DNA of 64,000 nt from Arthrobacter sp. OVS8 (GCA_028370155.1 CP116670.1:2790001-2854000); one strand, 5' to 3'. Shown: positions 51,509-62,381, counted from the stretch's first letter. Translations and numbers: made by a program. The notes: a model not told the origin generated them from the letters alone.

Positions 51509-53618
51509 CTAGCCGATGCAGTGTCCGCGCCGCGGAAGCACGGCGCTGCGACCCGACTGCTTACTATTTTTCTTCTTGCCGCCGAACGGGAAATAGGGAT
51601 TGTGTCCTGCCGGTCCCTGGTAGGTCCGGCGTCCAGGCAACGGGCTGTCCCCACGCCCCAAACCGCCCTCCGCTGTGCTCGGCACATCCTCGGCGGGCAG
51701 GTAACCGCCCTCGGGGCCGTCGCGTCCGGCGCGTTCGTCCTGTTCACCAAGGTCCGGGCCGGCACGGAAGGATGCGGCGTCGAATTCCCCGAAATTCTCG
51801 GAATGAGGCCGGTGTCCACCGAGACCGTGGCGCGTTCGGGCCTCGTCCGCGTTGCGGCGGCGCCGTCCGGCAGCTCATCGGCGCCGGGCTCCGCGGCCTG
51901 CCGGCGGCGCAGCCGCCCAGCAGCGGCTGCAGCAGGTCGCTCAGCTCGGTCACGCGGAAGAGCTTCAGCAGCAGCAGGTAGGCCGCCAGCATAACGGGCC
52001 CGACGACGGCGATCGTCACCAGGGCGGCGATGGGGGTGCTCCAGGCGAAGCCATCCGGGCTGTAGCTGCCCAGCAGCCACAACGCCCCGGCGCCCGCCAG
52101 CGCGGAACCCAGCGCGGCGTAGCCCATCCTGATGTAGGAGTTGGCAATCCGCGGGCCGTCCAGATGACCCAGGAGCCGGCGGAGGAAGACCGCACTGACA
52201 ATCACCGACAGGATATTCCCGCCGGTGTAGAGGATGGCGATGGCGAAAATGATCTGATCGAACGGCAGGAACTGGATCGAGAAGGCGGCGACCACGTTCA
52301 CGAGGGCCAGTACCAGCTGGATGAAGAACGGCGTCCGGGCATCCTCATTGGCGTAGAACACCCGGGACATCATGAAGTTGGCGCTCATAAAGGGCGTGCT
52401 CAGGGCCAGGATGGTGAGTGTCTGGGCCAGCATAACGCCGTCCTGTTTGTCCCCGCCGGAGAAGAACATGCCCAGGGGCCCGGCCAGCGCGAAGAGCGCC
52501 AGCGCGCCGAAGACGGTGGCGACGGCCATGGTCCGTAGCCCGTGGGAGAGAGCGTTGCGCAGCGCCGCATGATCCCCGTCCTGCGAGGCCCGGGTCATCC
52601 GGTTGAACAACACCGTGGCCAGCGAGAGCGCAATGATGGAGTGCGGGAGCAGATAGAGCTGGCTGGCCACTTCCAGGACGGCGTTGCCCGGCAGCGTGTC
52701 CGCGGCCGGGTCCCCTGCCTGTTCCAGGCGGAGGCGTTCCGCGCCCGGAATCGTGGCGATACGCATGACGTAGAGGAACGCCAGTTGCCCGACGGCGGCC
52801 GTCGCCAGGGTCCAGACGCTCAGCCGGGCGGCATGTCCCAGTCCGACCCCGCGCCAGCCGAAGCGCGGCCGCAGGCCGAGCCGGAGCCTGAACACGGGGA
52901 TCAGCAGGATGGCGGTCTGCGCTATCACACCGATGGTGGAGAAACCGGCCACCAGGAAGGTCTGGGTGGAGTCCCACGTATCCAGCGTGTGCGGGTTGGC
53001 CACGTTGACACCGAACATCCAGATGAACATACCGAGGCCGGCGATCGCGACAATGTTGTTCAGGATCGGCGCCCACATCGCCGGCCCGAACGCGCCGTGG
53101 GCGTTGAGCACCTGGGTCAGCAAGGCGTACAGGCCGTAAAAGAAGATCTGCGGAAGGCACCAGAACGCGAAGGACACAGCGAGGGCCTTCTGCTGCGGCG
53201 AGTAACCCTGCGTCGTCAGCTCAATGACCCACGGCGCCAGCAGCGTCACCGCCAGTGTCAGTGCCAGCAGCACCAGCACCGCAAGCGTCAGCAGCCGGCT
53301 GATGTAGTCGGAACCCTTGTCCGGAGCCTTGCTCGCCTTGATGATCTGGGGCACCAGGACGGCGTTGAAGACGCCTCCGGCCACCAGCAGGAAGATCAGG
53401 TTCGGCAGGTTGTTCGCGTTGATGAACGTGTCGTTGACGGTGGAGCCCAGGCCAAGGGCGGCCGCCAGCATCCAGGTCTTGGCGAAGCCCAGGAAACGGG
53501 AGACCAGCGTGCCGGCGGCCATGATGGCGCTGGAACGGACTTCTCCGGATTGGACAGCTTTGGAATCGGCGGCGCCGGAGTGTGCTGGGGTGGGTTTGGC
53601 AGATGACATCGTCTTCAT
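51509..53618 (-). CDS. murJ: MurJ lipid II flippase (two frameshifts in the C-terminal tail)
   Basis: MATE-like MurJ fold with about 14 helices: SSAIMAAGTLVSRFLGFAKTWMLAAALG, NDTFINANNLPNLIFLLVAGGVFNAVLVPQI, ALLTQVLNAHGAFGPAMWAPILNNIV and the later SRVFYANEDARTPFFIQ. It flips the peptidoglycan precursor lipid II outward. Single bases are missing near 51915 and 51790; restored, a Gly/Pro-rich cytoplasmic tail ends NPYFPFGGKKKNSKQSG and stops at TAG 51509-51511. The ATG at 53618 is used; a second ATG lies 9 nt later. The kinase-like gene follows on the same strand. Confidence 0.93.
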
Positions 53619-53678
53619 CGTCTCACCCGGGCACGGCTTAAGGCGCTATCGGCGTCCGATAAAGGGGCCCGCGTGGCC

Positions 53679-54226
53679 CTAGCGGTGCTCCGGCAGGACT
53701 TCCTTGGCGAGGTCGGCGATGCGGCGCTCGTTCGGGAAGGAGAGCTTCCGGGCCAGCTCATGGATGGGCACCCAGGCGACGTCCACGGCTTCCTTGTCGG
53801 GATCATTCTCGATGGTCAGCTCCCCGCCCGTGGCCTGCAGCAGGTAGTGGTGGACTGTCTTGTGGACGCGGTGGCCGCTGACGGTGAACCAGTAGTCGAT
53901 GGCTCCCAGCGGGGCGAGGATCTTGCCCTCGATGCCGGTTTCCTCGGCGATTTCCCGCACGGCGGCTTCCTCGTTGCTCTCCTTGCCTTCCGGATGACCC
54001 TTCGGCAGGCACCATTCCAGCCGTCCGCCGCGATTAAGGCGGGCAATGATCGCAACCCGGAGCTCGGCGTCGGACGTGTCCACCACGACGCCGCCGGCGG
54101 AGACCTCCTCCACGGTGGGGAGGAGGCCTGTCCGGAGTGCTGTACCGGCGCGACGTTGGCACCGATTGCCGATGGCAACGGTGCGTTTGTCCTCCTGCCG
54201 GGAGCGCTCGGTACGGGATGGGCCAT
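53679..54226 (-). CDS. Nudix hydrolase (one frameshift)
   Basis: The Nudix box GHPEGKESNEEAAVREIAEETGIEG has the full metal-binding Glu set, within a domain that starts EEVSAGGVVVDTSDAELRVAI. Such enzymes hydrolyse nucleoside diphosphate-linked substrates; the target is unknown. A 37-residue lead from the ATG at 54226 (MAHPVPSAPGRRTNAPLPSA) is joined to the domain by restoring one base near 54125. If that lead is not translated, an in-domain start at 54113 is the alternative. The gene is divergent from the CCA-adding enzyme. Confidence 0.88.
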
Positions 54227-54396
54227 GAAGTCCACTCTAACGACTCTTGTCCGCACTTGATGACCTAAACATGGCAGGAAAGTGGACGGCCGGGAAAGTA
54301 GATCGTCTGTTCCGTCCCCGCGTTCGCTGCCGGCGGCCGGACTTAGGGAGTATTCGGTGTGGTGCTGGCCGGGATTTCTGACAAGCTTAAGAAACT

Positions 54397-55862
54397 ATGG
54401 CGCACGCACATCACAAGACTGACTCACACACCGTTGATTTCCAGGTGGACCCTGTGGTCCTGGAGCTTGGGCAGCGGTTTGTCGACGCCGGCCACGAACT
54501 CTCCCTCGTGGGCGGACCCGTGCGCGATCTGTTCCTGGGCAGGACGTCTCCGGACCTGGACTTCACCACCGACGCCACACCGGACCAGACGGTCGCCCTC
54601 ATCAAGAAGTGGGCTGACAACTACTGGGAAATCGGGCGCGCCTTCGGCACCATCGGGATGCGCAAGTCCGGCTTCCAGATCGAAATCACCACCTACCGCG
54701 CCGAAGCGTACGATCCTGACTCCCGCAAACCCGCAGTGGCGTTCGGGAATTCGCTGACGGATGACCTGCTGCGCCGGGACTTCACCATCAACGCCATGGC
54801 CCTGCGGCTGCCCTCGTTGGAGCTCGTGGATCCGTTCGGCGGGGTCCGCGACCTGCACGCTTCCATCCTCGCCACTCCGGGTGCCCCGGAAGCATCCTTC
54901 TCCGACGATCCGCTGCGCATGATGCGGGCCGCCCGTTTCGCCGCGCAGCTGGGCATCACGGTGCACGGGGACGTCCGCGCCGCCATGTCCCGGATGGCGG
55001 AGCGGATCACCATGATCTCCGCGGAACGCGTCCGCGAAGAGCTGGTCAAGCTCATCTGCGCTGCGCACCCCGGGCCGGCGTGGATCTGCTCGTGGACACC
55101 GGGCTGGCCGACTTCGTGCTGCCTGAAGTCTCCGCGCTGCGCCTCGAATCGGACGAACACCACCGCCACAAGGATGTGTACCAGCACTCGCTCCAGGTCC
55201 TGGAGCAGGCCGCCGCCCTCGAAACGGATGCCGACGGCGCTGTGCCCGGCCCGGACTTTGTGCTGCGGTTCGCAGCGTTGATGCACGACGTCGGGAAGCC
55301 GGCCACGCGCCGCTTCGAACCGGGCGGCGCCGTGAGCTTTCGCCACCACGACATGGTCGGCTCCAAACTGACGACCAAACGGATGAAGGCGCTGCGCTTC
55401 GACAACGACACCATCAAGGCCGTGGCCAAGCTGGTGGAACTGCACATGCGCTTCTACGGCTACGGCGATGCGGGTTGGAGCGATTCCGCCGTCCGCCGCT
55501 ATGTCACCGACGCGGGCCCCCTCCTGGAACGGCTGCACCGGCTGACCCGCTCGGACGTGACCACCCGCAACCAGCGCAAGGCCGAGCGGCTCGCCTTCGC
55601 CTACGACGATCTGGAAGCCCGGATCGCGGCCTTGCGCGAGCAGGAATCCCTCGAAGCAGTCCGCCCCGACCTGGACGGCGGCCGCATCATGGAACTCCTG
55701 GGGCTCAAACCCGGACCCGTCGTCGGGCGCGCCTACAAGTTCCTCCTGGAGGAACGGATGGAGCACGGCCCGCTGGACCCCGCCGCGGCCGAAGCAAAAC
55801 TGCACGAATGGTGGGCGGCGCAGCCCGAATCCGCCGTCGCGCTCTCAACAGAGGAGTCCTAA
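54397..55862 (+). CDS. cca: CCA-adding tRNA nucleotidyltransferase (one frameshift)
   Basis: Nucleotidyltransferase head: LSLVGGPVRDLFLGRTSPDLDFTTDATPDQ with the catalytic DxD, then RRDFTINAMALRLP and DDPLRMMRAARFAAQLG. An HD-type domain (ALMHDVGKPATRRF) follows. It adds or repairs the tRNA 3' CCA; tRNA-Leu and tRNA-Ile in this window lack an encoded CCA. One base is missing near 55070 (restored: HPRAGVDLLVDTGLADFVLPE). The ATG at 54397 lacks a strong ribosome site. The stop abuts the next GTG (TAAGTG). Confidence 0.94.
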
Positions 55863-56447
55863 GTGATTGCACCTGTCAACGGCCCCCGTCCGCAGCTGTG
55901 GATCCTGCGGCACGGCGAAACCGAATGGTCCAAGAGCGGCCAGTACACCGGCCTCACCGACCTCCCGCTCACTGTGGAGGGCGAGCAGCAGTCCGTGGAG
56001 GCGCGCAAGGTGCTCGACGCCGTCGACTTTGACCTGGTGCTGACGTCGCCGCTGCGGCGTGCCCGCCGCACCGCGGAACTGGCCGGTTTCCCCGACGCCC
56101 AGCTGGAGCCACTCGCCGTCGAGTGGGACTACGGCGACTACGAGGGCATCAGCTCTGACCTGATCCGCAAGGACAACCCGGAATACCTGATCTGGACCCA
56201 CGGCGTGCCGAACGGCGAAGCCCTCGACGACGTCGCCGCGCGCGCGGACAAGATTGTGGCCCGCGTGCTGGAGTCCGGCCTGGACAACGTGCTGATCGTT
56301 GCACACGGCCACTTCTCCCGGATCCTCACCGCCCGATGGCTGGGGCTCGATCCCCACGAGGGCCGGCATTTCATTCTGGGAACCGCAAAAGTGTGCACCC
56401 TTGGCTGGGATAAGAGGACTCCGGCAGTTGTCCGCTGGGGCCTATAA
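55863..56447 (+). CDS. Histidine phosphatase family protein
   Basis: 194 residues with the RHG motif in LWILRHGETEWSKSGQYTGLTDLPLT, a second catalytic Arg in TSPLRRARRTAEL and a late His in VLIVAHGHFSRILTARWLGL. The family covers phosphoglycerate mutases and sugar or nucleotide phosphatases; the substrate is not evident. GTG start immediately after the cca stop, so the two genes are co-expressed. Confidence 0.92.
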   Translation: MIAPVNGPRPQLWILRHGETEWSKSGQYTGLTDLPLTVEGEQQSVEARKVLDAVDFDLVLTSPLRRARRTAELAGFPDAQLEPLAVEWDYGDYEGISSDLIRKDNPEYLIWTHGVPNGEALDDVAARADKIVARVLESGLDNVLIVAHGHFSRILTARWLGLDPHEGRHFILGTAKVCTLGWDKRTPAVVRWGL

Positions 56448-57030
56448 ATGCGGTTTAGGAAATAACTTCAAGAAAGTTTATGAATTCGGTAGTCAAGTCC
56501 TGCCGTCATAGTGTATTTTTATTTCTGACCCCAGAGCGTCCTGCCGGGGTCGAGGCGCGCGTCGCCCGGCCAGTCAGCCGGAGCCACGGCATAACAGAAA
56601 AGGAGGTTGGGAGAAATGATTACTTTGACTAGCGGATGGATGTACTTCGTCACCGCCACCCCGGCCTCTGTCGCTGAACCGCGCCCGAATTTCGGCCCGA
56701 CTGCCTCCTGACCCCTTCCCCGCGGCCTGGTTATAACCTGGGCGCGGAGCCAAGGCGATACCGGCACTTCCCCTTCCCGGGAGTGCCGTGACAGCGGACT
56801 GACCAGGCGGAACCACGCCGTTGCGCAGCACCCCAAAGTTCGGAACCCAGCTTCTAGTTGGGGCTGCGGCACTCCCGCGTTCAGGGGCCACCTTTTCGCT
56901 TTTGCGTAACCATTCATTAGCGCCGGGTAATTCCCTGCCCAATTGCGGCCTTTTCTTCCTCAATTCACAGAGGCCTTAATTGGCATGCCCAATTACTCCC
57001 ATTTCCGTCAACACCAATGAGAGGTCCACC
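56448..57030. other. Intergenic region before the two tiny ORFs
   Basis: About 580 bases with no gene I can support. Its first 80 bases and the stretch 56930-57010 are AT-richer than the surroundings (for example GAATTCGGTAGTCAAG) and may hold promoters. Minus-strand frames here show no family resemblance. Confidence 0.5.
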
Positions 57031-57111
57031 GTGACTATTGCCAGCTCCACTGCCCGCTCCACTGCCCGCTCCACTGCCAGACCACGCCGTACGAACCCCG
57101 GAGGGAGGTGA
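57031..57111 (+). CDS. Possible 26-aa leader-type ORF with STAR repeats
   Basis: GTG at 57031, preceded by GAGAGG, encodes VTIASSTARSTARSTARPRR and ends TNPGGR-TGA. The repeat STARSTARSTAR comes from three near-identical 12-base units. Its stop lies within the ribosome site region of the next ORF, so translation of one could affect the other. Coding status is uncertain. Confidence 0.4.
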   Translation: MTIASSTARSTARSTARPRRTNPGGR

Positions 57112-57116
57112 CCACC

Positions 57117-57257
57117 ATGAAGCAGAAACTCCAGTCGCTCCTGCGCCTGGGCAGCCAGCCGGCCCCACGGCACACGGCGCTGTTCAACGGACAACTCCTG
57201 GACCAGAAACGCGAGGACGTCTACGTCGTTATGCACCAGATGGGCCTCATCCGCTGA
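57117..57257 (+). CDS. 46-aa small protein
   Basis: ATG at 57117 with a strong GGAGGGAGGTGACC upstream. It encodes MKQKLQSLLRLGSQPAPRHT, then ALFNGQLLDQKREDVYVVMHQMGLIR and TGA. A perfect terminator follows 55 bp later. The ribosome site, discrete length and terminator favour a real gene. No family is recognised; the second half could fold as a short beta-alpha unit. Confidence 0.65.
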   Translation: MKQKLQSLLRLGSQPAPRHTALFNGQLLDQKREDVYVVMHQMGLIR

Positions 57258-57311
57258 GGCTGTCCCGGCCACCGAAGGAAACTGATGACTGACCTCGGAA
57301 CTGATCCGCAA

Positions 57312-57339
57312 GGAGCCCACGCGGCGACGCGTGGGCTCC
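57312..57339 (+). terminator. Hairpin terminator after the small protein
   Basis: GGAGCCCACGCG, loop GCGA, CGCGTGGGCTCC, then CCCTT. A perfect 12-bp stem with a weak T-run. Confidence 0.85.
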
Positions 57340-57343
57340 CCCT

Positions 57344-57371
57344 TAAGCGCCAGTGCCTAAGCGCCAGTGCC
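57344..57371. repeat. 14-bp tandem repeat
   Basis: TAAGCGCCAGTGCC twice, head to tail, directly after the terminator. Confidence 0.85.
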
Positions 57372-57456
57372 ATTCCGGGCGTCCGGTCAAACACCCGCCC
57401 GGCCAGCCGCCCGCCGCAGCACAGCCAGCCCGAGCTGCCCCGGTAAGCTCAGGGAC

Positions 57457-58922
57457 ATGCAGGAGACAAAGCCGCCGGAGCAGCGCCGACGCGTCCGACT
57501 GGTCATTCCGAGCCGCAGCGACCCCACGCTGAGGAACTTCACGGAACTGATCGGCGGACCCATGGGCCGCCGCTCTGCCCCCGGCATCGTCTCCCCGGAT
57601 TTTTCACCGTGGAACGCGTCCTGATCCTGCTCACCGTCCTGGCGGCTGTCATCGGCATCCTGCTGAAGTCCTATTGCCGCGGCACCGGGTGGGAAACCCC
57701 GGGCCAGTTCTATGCGACCTGCTATTCGGACTTCCCGGAACTGTTCAAGAACCGGGGGCTGGGCGACGGCGCCTTCCCTTCATCACGCAGGGGACGTTCT
57801 TCGAATACCCCGTCCTCATGGGCTTCATCGCCGGAGCCACGGCCCTGCTGGTGCCCGGCGAGGGCGTCTCGGCCACCCGCATCCTGGCCTACTTCGACAT
57901 CAACGCCGCCTTGATCCTGGCCGTCTGGATCGTCACGGTGCTCGCCACGGCACGGATGGCCCGCCGTCGGCCGTGGGACGCGGCAATGGTGGCGGTGGCC
58001 CCCGGCATGATCTTGGCCGGCACGATCAACTGGGACATGTGGGCTGTGGGGCTCCTGGCCCTGGGAATGTACTGCTTCTCCCGGAACAAACTGGTGCTGG
58101 CCGGGATCTTCATCGGCCTGGGCACGGCCACGAAGCTCTACCCGGTGCTGATTCTCGGCGCGGTCCTGCTCCTGGCCCTGCGCACCGGGCGGATCCGCGG
58201 CGTCCTGGTGACCGCCGGCGCCGCAGCCGCCGCGTGGCTGGCGGTCAACCTCCCGGTCGCGGCCGCTAACCCGGAGGGCTGGAAATACTTCTACGATTTC
58301 ACCGAGGACCGGCCCGCCGGCTACAGCTCGCCCTGGTTCGCCTACAACCTCGTCGCCGGCCGGCTGGGCTTGCTCCCCTGCAGCCCGAGGCAATCAACAC
58401 CCTGGCGATGAACCTGTTCGTGCTGGCCTGTGTGCTGATCGGTGTGCTGGCCCTGACCGCGCCCCGGCGGCCCCGGCTCGCGCAGCTCACCTTCCTGATC
58501 GTCGCCGCGTTCATCCTGACCAACAAGGTCTACTCACCCCAGTTCGTCATCTGGCTCATCCCGCTGCTGGCCCTCGCCCGGCCCCGCTGGCGGGACTTCC
58601 TGATCTGGCAGACCCTTGAGGCCCTGCACTGGGCGGCGGTCTGGATGTATCTCGGGCAGGTGACGAGCGGCGGTGTCTCCCAGCACAATATTGATATGCC
58701 CTACTACGTCCTCGCCGTGGTCTTCCATATGGCCGCCACCGGCTACCTGATGGCGCGCGTGGCCCTGGAGATCTGGAATCCCGGTCATGACGTTGTCCGC
58801 CGGCACGGGACGGATGATCCGCAGGGCGGCCCGTTCGAGGGCCTTCCGGACCGGTTGCGGGTGGACCTGCTGCACCCTCGGCCTCCGTACTGCCATGGCG
58901 GAAGGCGCCCGCAGATGCCTGA
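57457..58922 (+). CDS. GT87-like membrane glycosyltransferase (four frameshifts)
   Basis: A polytopic protein of about 488 residues: cytoplasmic lead (RRVRLVIPSRSDPTLRNFTELIGG), first helix VERVLILLTVLAAVIGILL, then an outer loop with CYSDFPELF, whose acidic residue fits the catalytic Asp of GT-C enzymes. Many further helices follow (NDxW-like INWDMWAVGLLALGMYCFSRN; LGTATKLYPVLILGAVLLL; TNKVYSPQFVIWLIPLL). It resembles the DUF2029/GT87 polyprenol-phosphate-mannose-dependent transferases, which build envelope glycans. Single bases are missing near 57600, 57778, 58378 and 58875; after the last, the stop is TGA 58920-58922, overlapping the next ATG. Confidence 0.72.
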
Positions 58923-60349
58923 TGTTGCCGTCGTCGGGTCAGGACCCAACGGGCTCGCCGCGGCGGTAACCCTGGCCCGTGCCGGGCTGAAGGTGCACGT
59001 CTACGAGGCGGCACCCACCCCCGGGGGCGGGCTGCGTACCGCCGAGCTCATCGAGCCCGGCCACTTACACGATGTGTGCTCGGCAGTGCACCCGATGGCC
59101 CTGGCCTCGCCGTTTTTCCGGCAGTTCGAGCTCTCGCGGCGGATCCGGCTGGAGGTGCCCGACGTCTCCTACGGCACGCCGCTCGACGGCGGCCGGGCGG
59201 CGCTGGCGTACCGCTCACTGGAGCGGACGGTTGCGGGCCTGGGGCGCGACGGCGGCGCCTTCGGACGGCTGATGGCCCCGCTCGTGCAGCGGGCAGACGG
59301 CGTGGCGGACCTGACGCTCAACCAGCTGCTCCGGGTGCCGCGGGACCCGGTTGCGGCCGCCCTGTTCGGCATCCGTGTCCTGGAGCAGGGCTCGGGGCTA
59401 TGGGGGTGAGGTTCCGGGAGGAACTGGCTCCCGCGCTGCTGACCGGCGTCGCAGCGCACGCCGTGGCGCAACTGCCTGCCCCGCCCCGGCCGGAGCGGGT
59501 CTGATGTTGGGGACACTGGCGCACACGGTTGGCTGGCCGGTCCCGGTGGGCGGCTCCGGGGCGATCGCGCGGGCCATGGTGGCGGACCTTGAAGCGCACG
59601 GCGGGGCGGTGGAAACCGGGGCCCGGATCGGGTCGCTGGCGGAGCTGCCCCGGTCCGCGCCACATTGCTGGACGTGGCCCCACCCGGACTCCTGAGACTG
59701 GCGGACGGCAGGCTCCCCGACCGGTACCGCCGCGCCCTTGAGTCGTTCCGGTTCGGCAACGGGGCATGCAAGGTCGACTTCATCCTCTCCGGCCCGGTCC
59801 CGTGGGCGGCGTCCGGGCTGGCCGACGCCGGCACAGTCCACGTCGGCGGCACCCGTGCGGAGATGGCCGAGGCCGAAAACCTCGTCGCCGCGGGGCGGCA
59901 TCCGGACCGCCCCTATGTCCTGGTCTCCCAGCCTTCGCGCTTCGATGCCGGACGGGCACCCGGCGGCCGGCACATCCTCTGGAGCTATTGCCATGTGCCG
60001 GCCGGTTCCAGCGTGGACATGGCCGAGGCAGTGATGTCCCAGCTGGAGCGCTTCGCCCCGGGATTCCGGGACCTTGTTATCAGTCTGCAGGTCACCACTG
60101 CCGCTGAACTGGGCGCCTACAACGAGAACTACGTCGGCGGGGACTTCAGCGCCGGCCTGATGGACCTCCGGGGATCATCCGGCGGCCCGTCCTGGGACCC
60201 GTTCCCTGGCGGACTCCCCTGCCCGGCGTGTACCTGTGTTCCTCCTCCACGCCCCCGGTCCGGGCGTGACCGGGATGCCGGGATACCATGCCGCAAGATA
60301 TGCCTTGAAGGACATATTTGGTCTCGCGGTTCCGCGCCTCGGGATCTAG
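58915..60349 (+). CDS. FAD-dependent oxidoreductase of the phytoene desaturase-like type (five frameshifts)
   Basis: ATG at 58915 opens with a dinucleotide-binding motif: [41 protein letters not shown]. Later stretches include [36 protein letters not shown] and the C-terminal [25 protein letters not shown], both typical of phytoene desaturase and related amine-oxidase-fold enzymes. The reaction is unknown. Single bases are missing near 59397, 59490, 59660, 60170 and 60265; restored, the end is [16 protein letters not shown] with TAG 60347-60349. It overlaps the glycosyltransferase stop by 8 nt. The local error density is the highest in the window; true decay cannot be fully excluded. Confidence 0.75.
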
Positions 60350-60366
60350 GGAGCCGGGTCCCGCGC

Positions 60367-61065
60367 TCAGCCCCGGGCAGCGCTGACCGCCTGCGGGGCG
60401 GAGAGCCTGCCGTCTCTCATGCTGGCCACCGTATCCGTCATGGGGACGAAGCCGGTGTCATGGGTGACCATGACCGTGGCCACCTTGAACTCGTCGGTGA
60501 CCCGGCGGAGGAGTCCCACGATTGCCTCGCTCCGTTCCCGATCAAGGGCTGCTGTGGGTTCGTCCACCAGCAGCACCGCGGGATCCCCATCAGCGCACGG
60601 GCAATATTGACCCGCTGCCGCTGCCCTCCGGAGAGCTGGTGGGGACGCTTGCCGGCAGCGGGAGCCAGACCAACGAGATCCAGAAGCGATCCGGCGCGAC
60701 TGGCCGCCCCCGCGCCGGCTTGCCGCGCAGGTGGTCGTCGATGACCAGTTGCTCCAGGGCCGTGAGGGACGGCAGAAGATTGGGCTGCTGGAAGATGATG
60801 CCGATCCTGTCGCGGCGCAGCGAGGTGCGGTCAGCTTCCGACAGTCCGCCGGCGTCGATCCCGTCGATCACCACAAGGCCCGCGGTGGGCCTGACAAGCG
60901 TGGCGGCGACGGCCAAAAGGGAGGACTTGCCCGAACCGGACGGCCCGATAAGGGACAGAAACTCCCCGGGGCCAGTTTCACGTTGACGGCATCGAGTGCC
61001 TTGAGGGTGCCGTCGCCGTCGGGGTACTGGAGGGTGACGTCGACGAGGTTGAGGGCGTTTTTCAC
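60367..61065 (-). CDS. ABC transporter ATP-binding protein, MacB/LolD type (three frameshifts)
   Basis: Walker [23 protein letters not shown]-loop [17 protein letters not shown], signature [15 protein letters not shown], Walker [14 protein letters not shown] and switch His in VMVTHDTGF. It powers the FtsX-type permease encoded just upstream. Single bases are missing near 60970, 60700 and 60585. The GTG at 61065 begins [18 protein letters not shown]. This ABC class exports peptides, lipids or antibiotics, or carries out mechanical work across the envelope. Confidence 0.9.
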
Positions 61066-61102
61066 GAGGTATGCCTTTCGGGGAATGTTGATGCAGGGGG
61101 TA

Positions 61103-62194
61103 TCAGTTGCCGCCGAGGGCCAGCAGCGGATCCACCCGTGTAATGCTGCGGACTGCGAGTGCGGCGCCGGCGAGGCCGAGGACCACAATCCCCGCGATCG
61201 GCAGGAGTATGGTCTCCGGGGTCAGCAGGAACGGGGCTGCCTTGGCGGCGAGGACCCCGCCGGCCACACCGGCGGCACCGCCGGTCACTGCGCCGGCCAG
61301 CAGCACCACCGCAGCCTGGACCATGGCGTCCTTGAGGACGTAGCCGGAGGATGCGCCGAGAGCCTTGAGGACGGCGACGTCCCGGGTGCGCTGGACGGTC
61401 CACACGGTCAGGAAGGCCACGATGACCAGGGCCGAGATGCCGTACAGGAAGGCCTGCATCAGCAGGAGGGAGCCGTTTTCGCTCTTGTAGGAACCGAGGG
61501 CCTGGAACGAACCGTCCCGGGTGGTGCTGACCGTCCCGGCGGCGGCGTTCGCGGCGTCGACGTCGAGGGACTGTCCGTCGGAGGTGACCGCGATGACGGT
61601 CGCTGCGGCGTCCTGGCCGGTGATGTGGGCCAGCTTCCGCCAGTCGCCAAGGGTGGTCCACACAACGCCCGTATGGGAGTACCACTGGTCCGGGACGACG
61701 GCGGATACGGTCAGGTCGGTGCCGCCCACCGTGGCACGGCTCCCTGCCTGCAACTCGAGTTCCTTGGCAAGGCTGGTGCCGACCACCACCGTTCCCTCGG
61801 CCACGGGGCCGGGTGCCAGGCCGGAGCCTTCGGTCCCGAAGACTGCCACGCTGGCCGTCCCGGACGGCGCGCCGGCCGGGCCAAGAGCCTGGAAGCGGCT
61901 TTGGCTGATACCCAGCAGTCCGGCGTTCGCAACACCTTCGCGGGCGGCCCAGTCCGCCAGTTGTGTGCGCGTGACCTCCGACTCGGTGAAGGACGCCTTG
62001 GCACTGTCGCCGGCGGGAGCTCCGAAGACTATCTGGTCCGCCGGCAGTGCGGCGAGGGCCGACGTCGACTGGTTGCCCAGGCCGGCCGTGAGGCCGGAGA
62101 GCAACACCAGCAGCAGGGTGATGAGCGCGACGACTCCGCCCATCAGAACAAAGCGTCCTTTGGCGAAGCGGAGGTCGCGGAGAGCGAGATACAT
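61103..62194 (-). CDS. FtsX/MacB-like ABC permease
   Basis: 363 residues, uninterrupted. N-terminal helix RFVLMGGVVALITLLLVLLSGLTAGLG, a large outer domain (about residues 40-230), then three helices (FLYGISALVIVAFLTVWTVQRTRDVAVLKALGASSGYVLKD, AAVVLLAGAVTGGAAG, ILLPIAGIVVLGLAGAALAVRSI). RTRDVAVLKALGAS is the typical FtsX-family coupling loop. The ATG at 62194 follows AAAAGGACTCCT. It lies 37 bp before the ATPase gene and is divergent from the sensor kinase that probably controls it. Confidence 0.92.
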   Translation of the reverse strand: MYLALRDLRFAKGRFVLMGGVVALITLLLVLLSGLTAGLGNQSTSALAALPADQIVFGAPAGDSAKASFTESEVTRTQLADWAAREGVANAGLLGISQSRFQALGPAGAPSGTASVAVFGTEGSGLAPGPVAEGTVVVGTSLAKELELQAGSRATVGGTDLTVSAVVPDQWYSHTGVVWTTLGDWRKLAHITGQDAAATVIAVTSDGQSLDVDAANAAAGTVSTTRDGSFQALGSYKSENGSLLLMQAFLYGISALVIVAFLTVWTVQRTRDVAVLKALGASSGYVLKDAMVQAAVVLLAGAVTGGAAGVAGGVLAAKAAPFLLTPETILLPIAGIVVLGLAGAALAVRSITRVDPLLALGGN

Positions 62195-62290
62195 AGGAGT
62201 CCTTTTCACGGGGATTGTGGTCTTGACTCCAGCCTCCCGCTGCGGTGCCGGTCCGGCATCGCCCGCGCGGCTGTGCCTGCAGGGCGGAGT

Positions 62291-62310
62291 GGTTGACCCG
62301 CCGGTCAACC
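62291..62310. promoter_or_regulatory. Perfect dyad between the ABC permease and the sensor kinase
   Basis: GGTTGACC-CGCC-GGTCAACC: two 8-bp arms, 4-bp centre, with a further half-site AACGGTTGA at about 62312-62320. It lies in the 187-bp divergent gap and is a likely operator, perhaps for the response regulator encoded at 63744. Confidence 0.65.
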
Positions 62311-62381
62311 AAACGGTTGATAGTGGCGCGGCGGCAGGGATTTCGGGCGGATCGGGCCCCGCCCGGCGCTACGCTGAAAGT

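Noticed and set aside
58408..59409. An apparent fusion of the glycosyltransferase C-terminus with the FAD oxidoreductase N-terminus
   Set aside because: The fusion depends on one missing base near 58875. Restoring it gives a stop at 58920 overlapping a good ATG at 58915, the normal pattern of two coupled genes.
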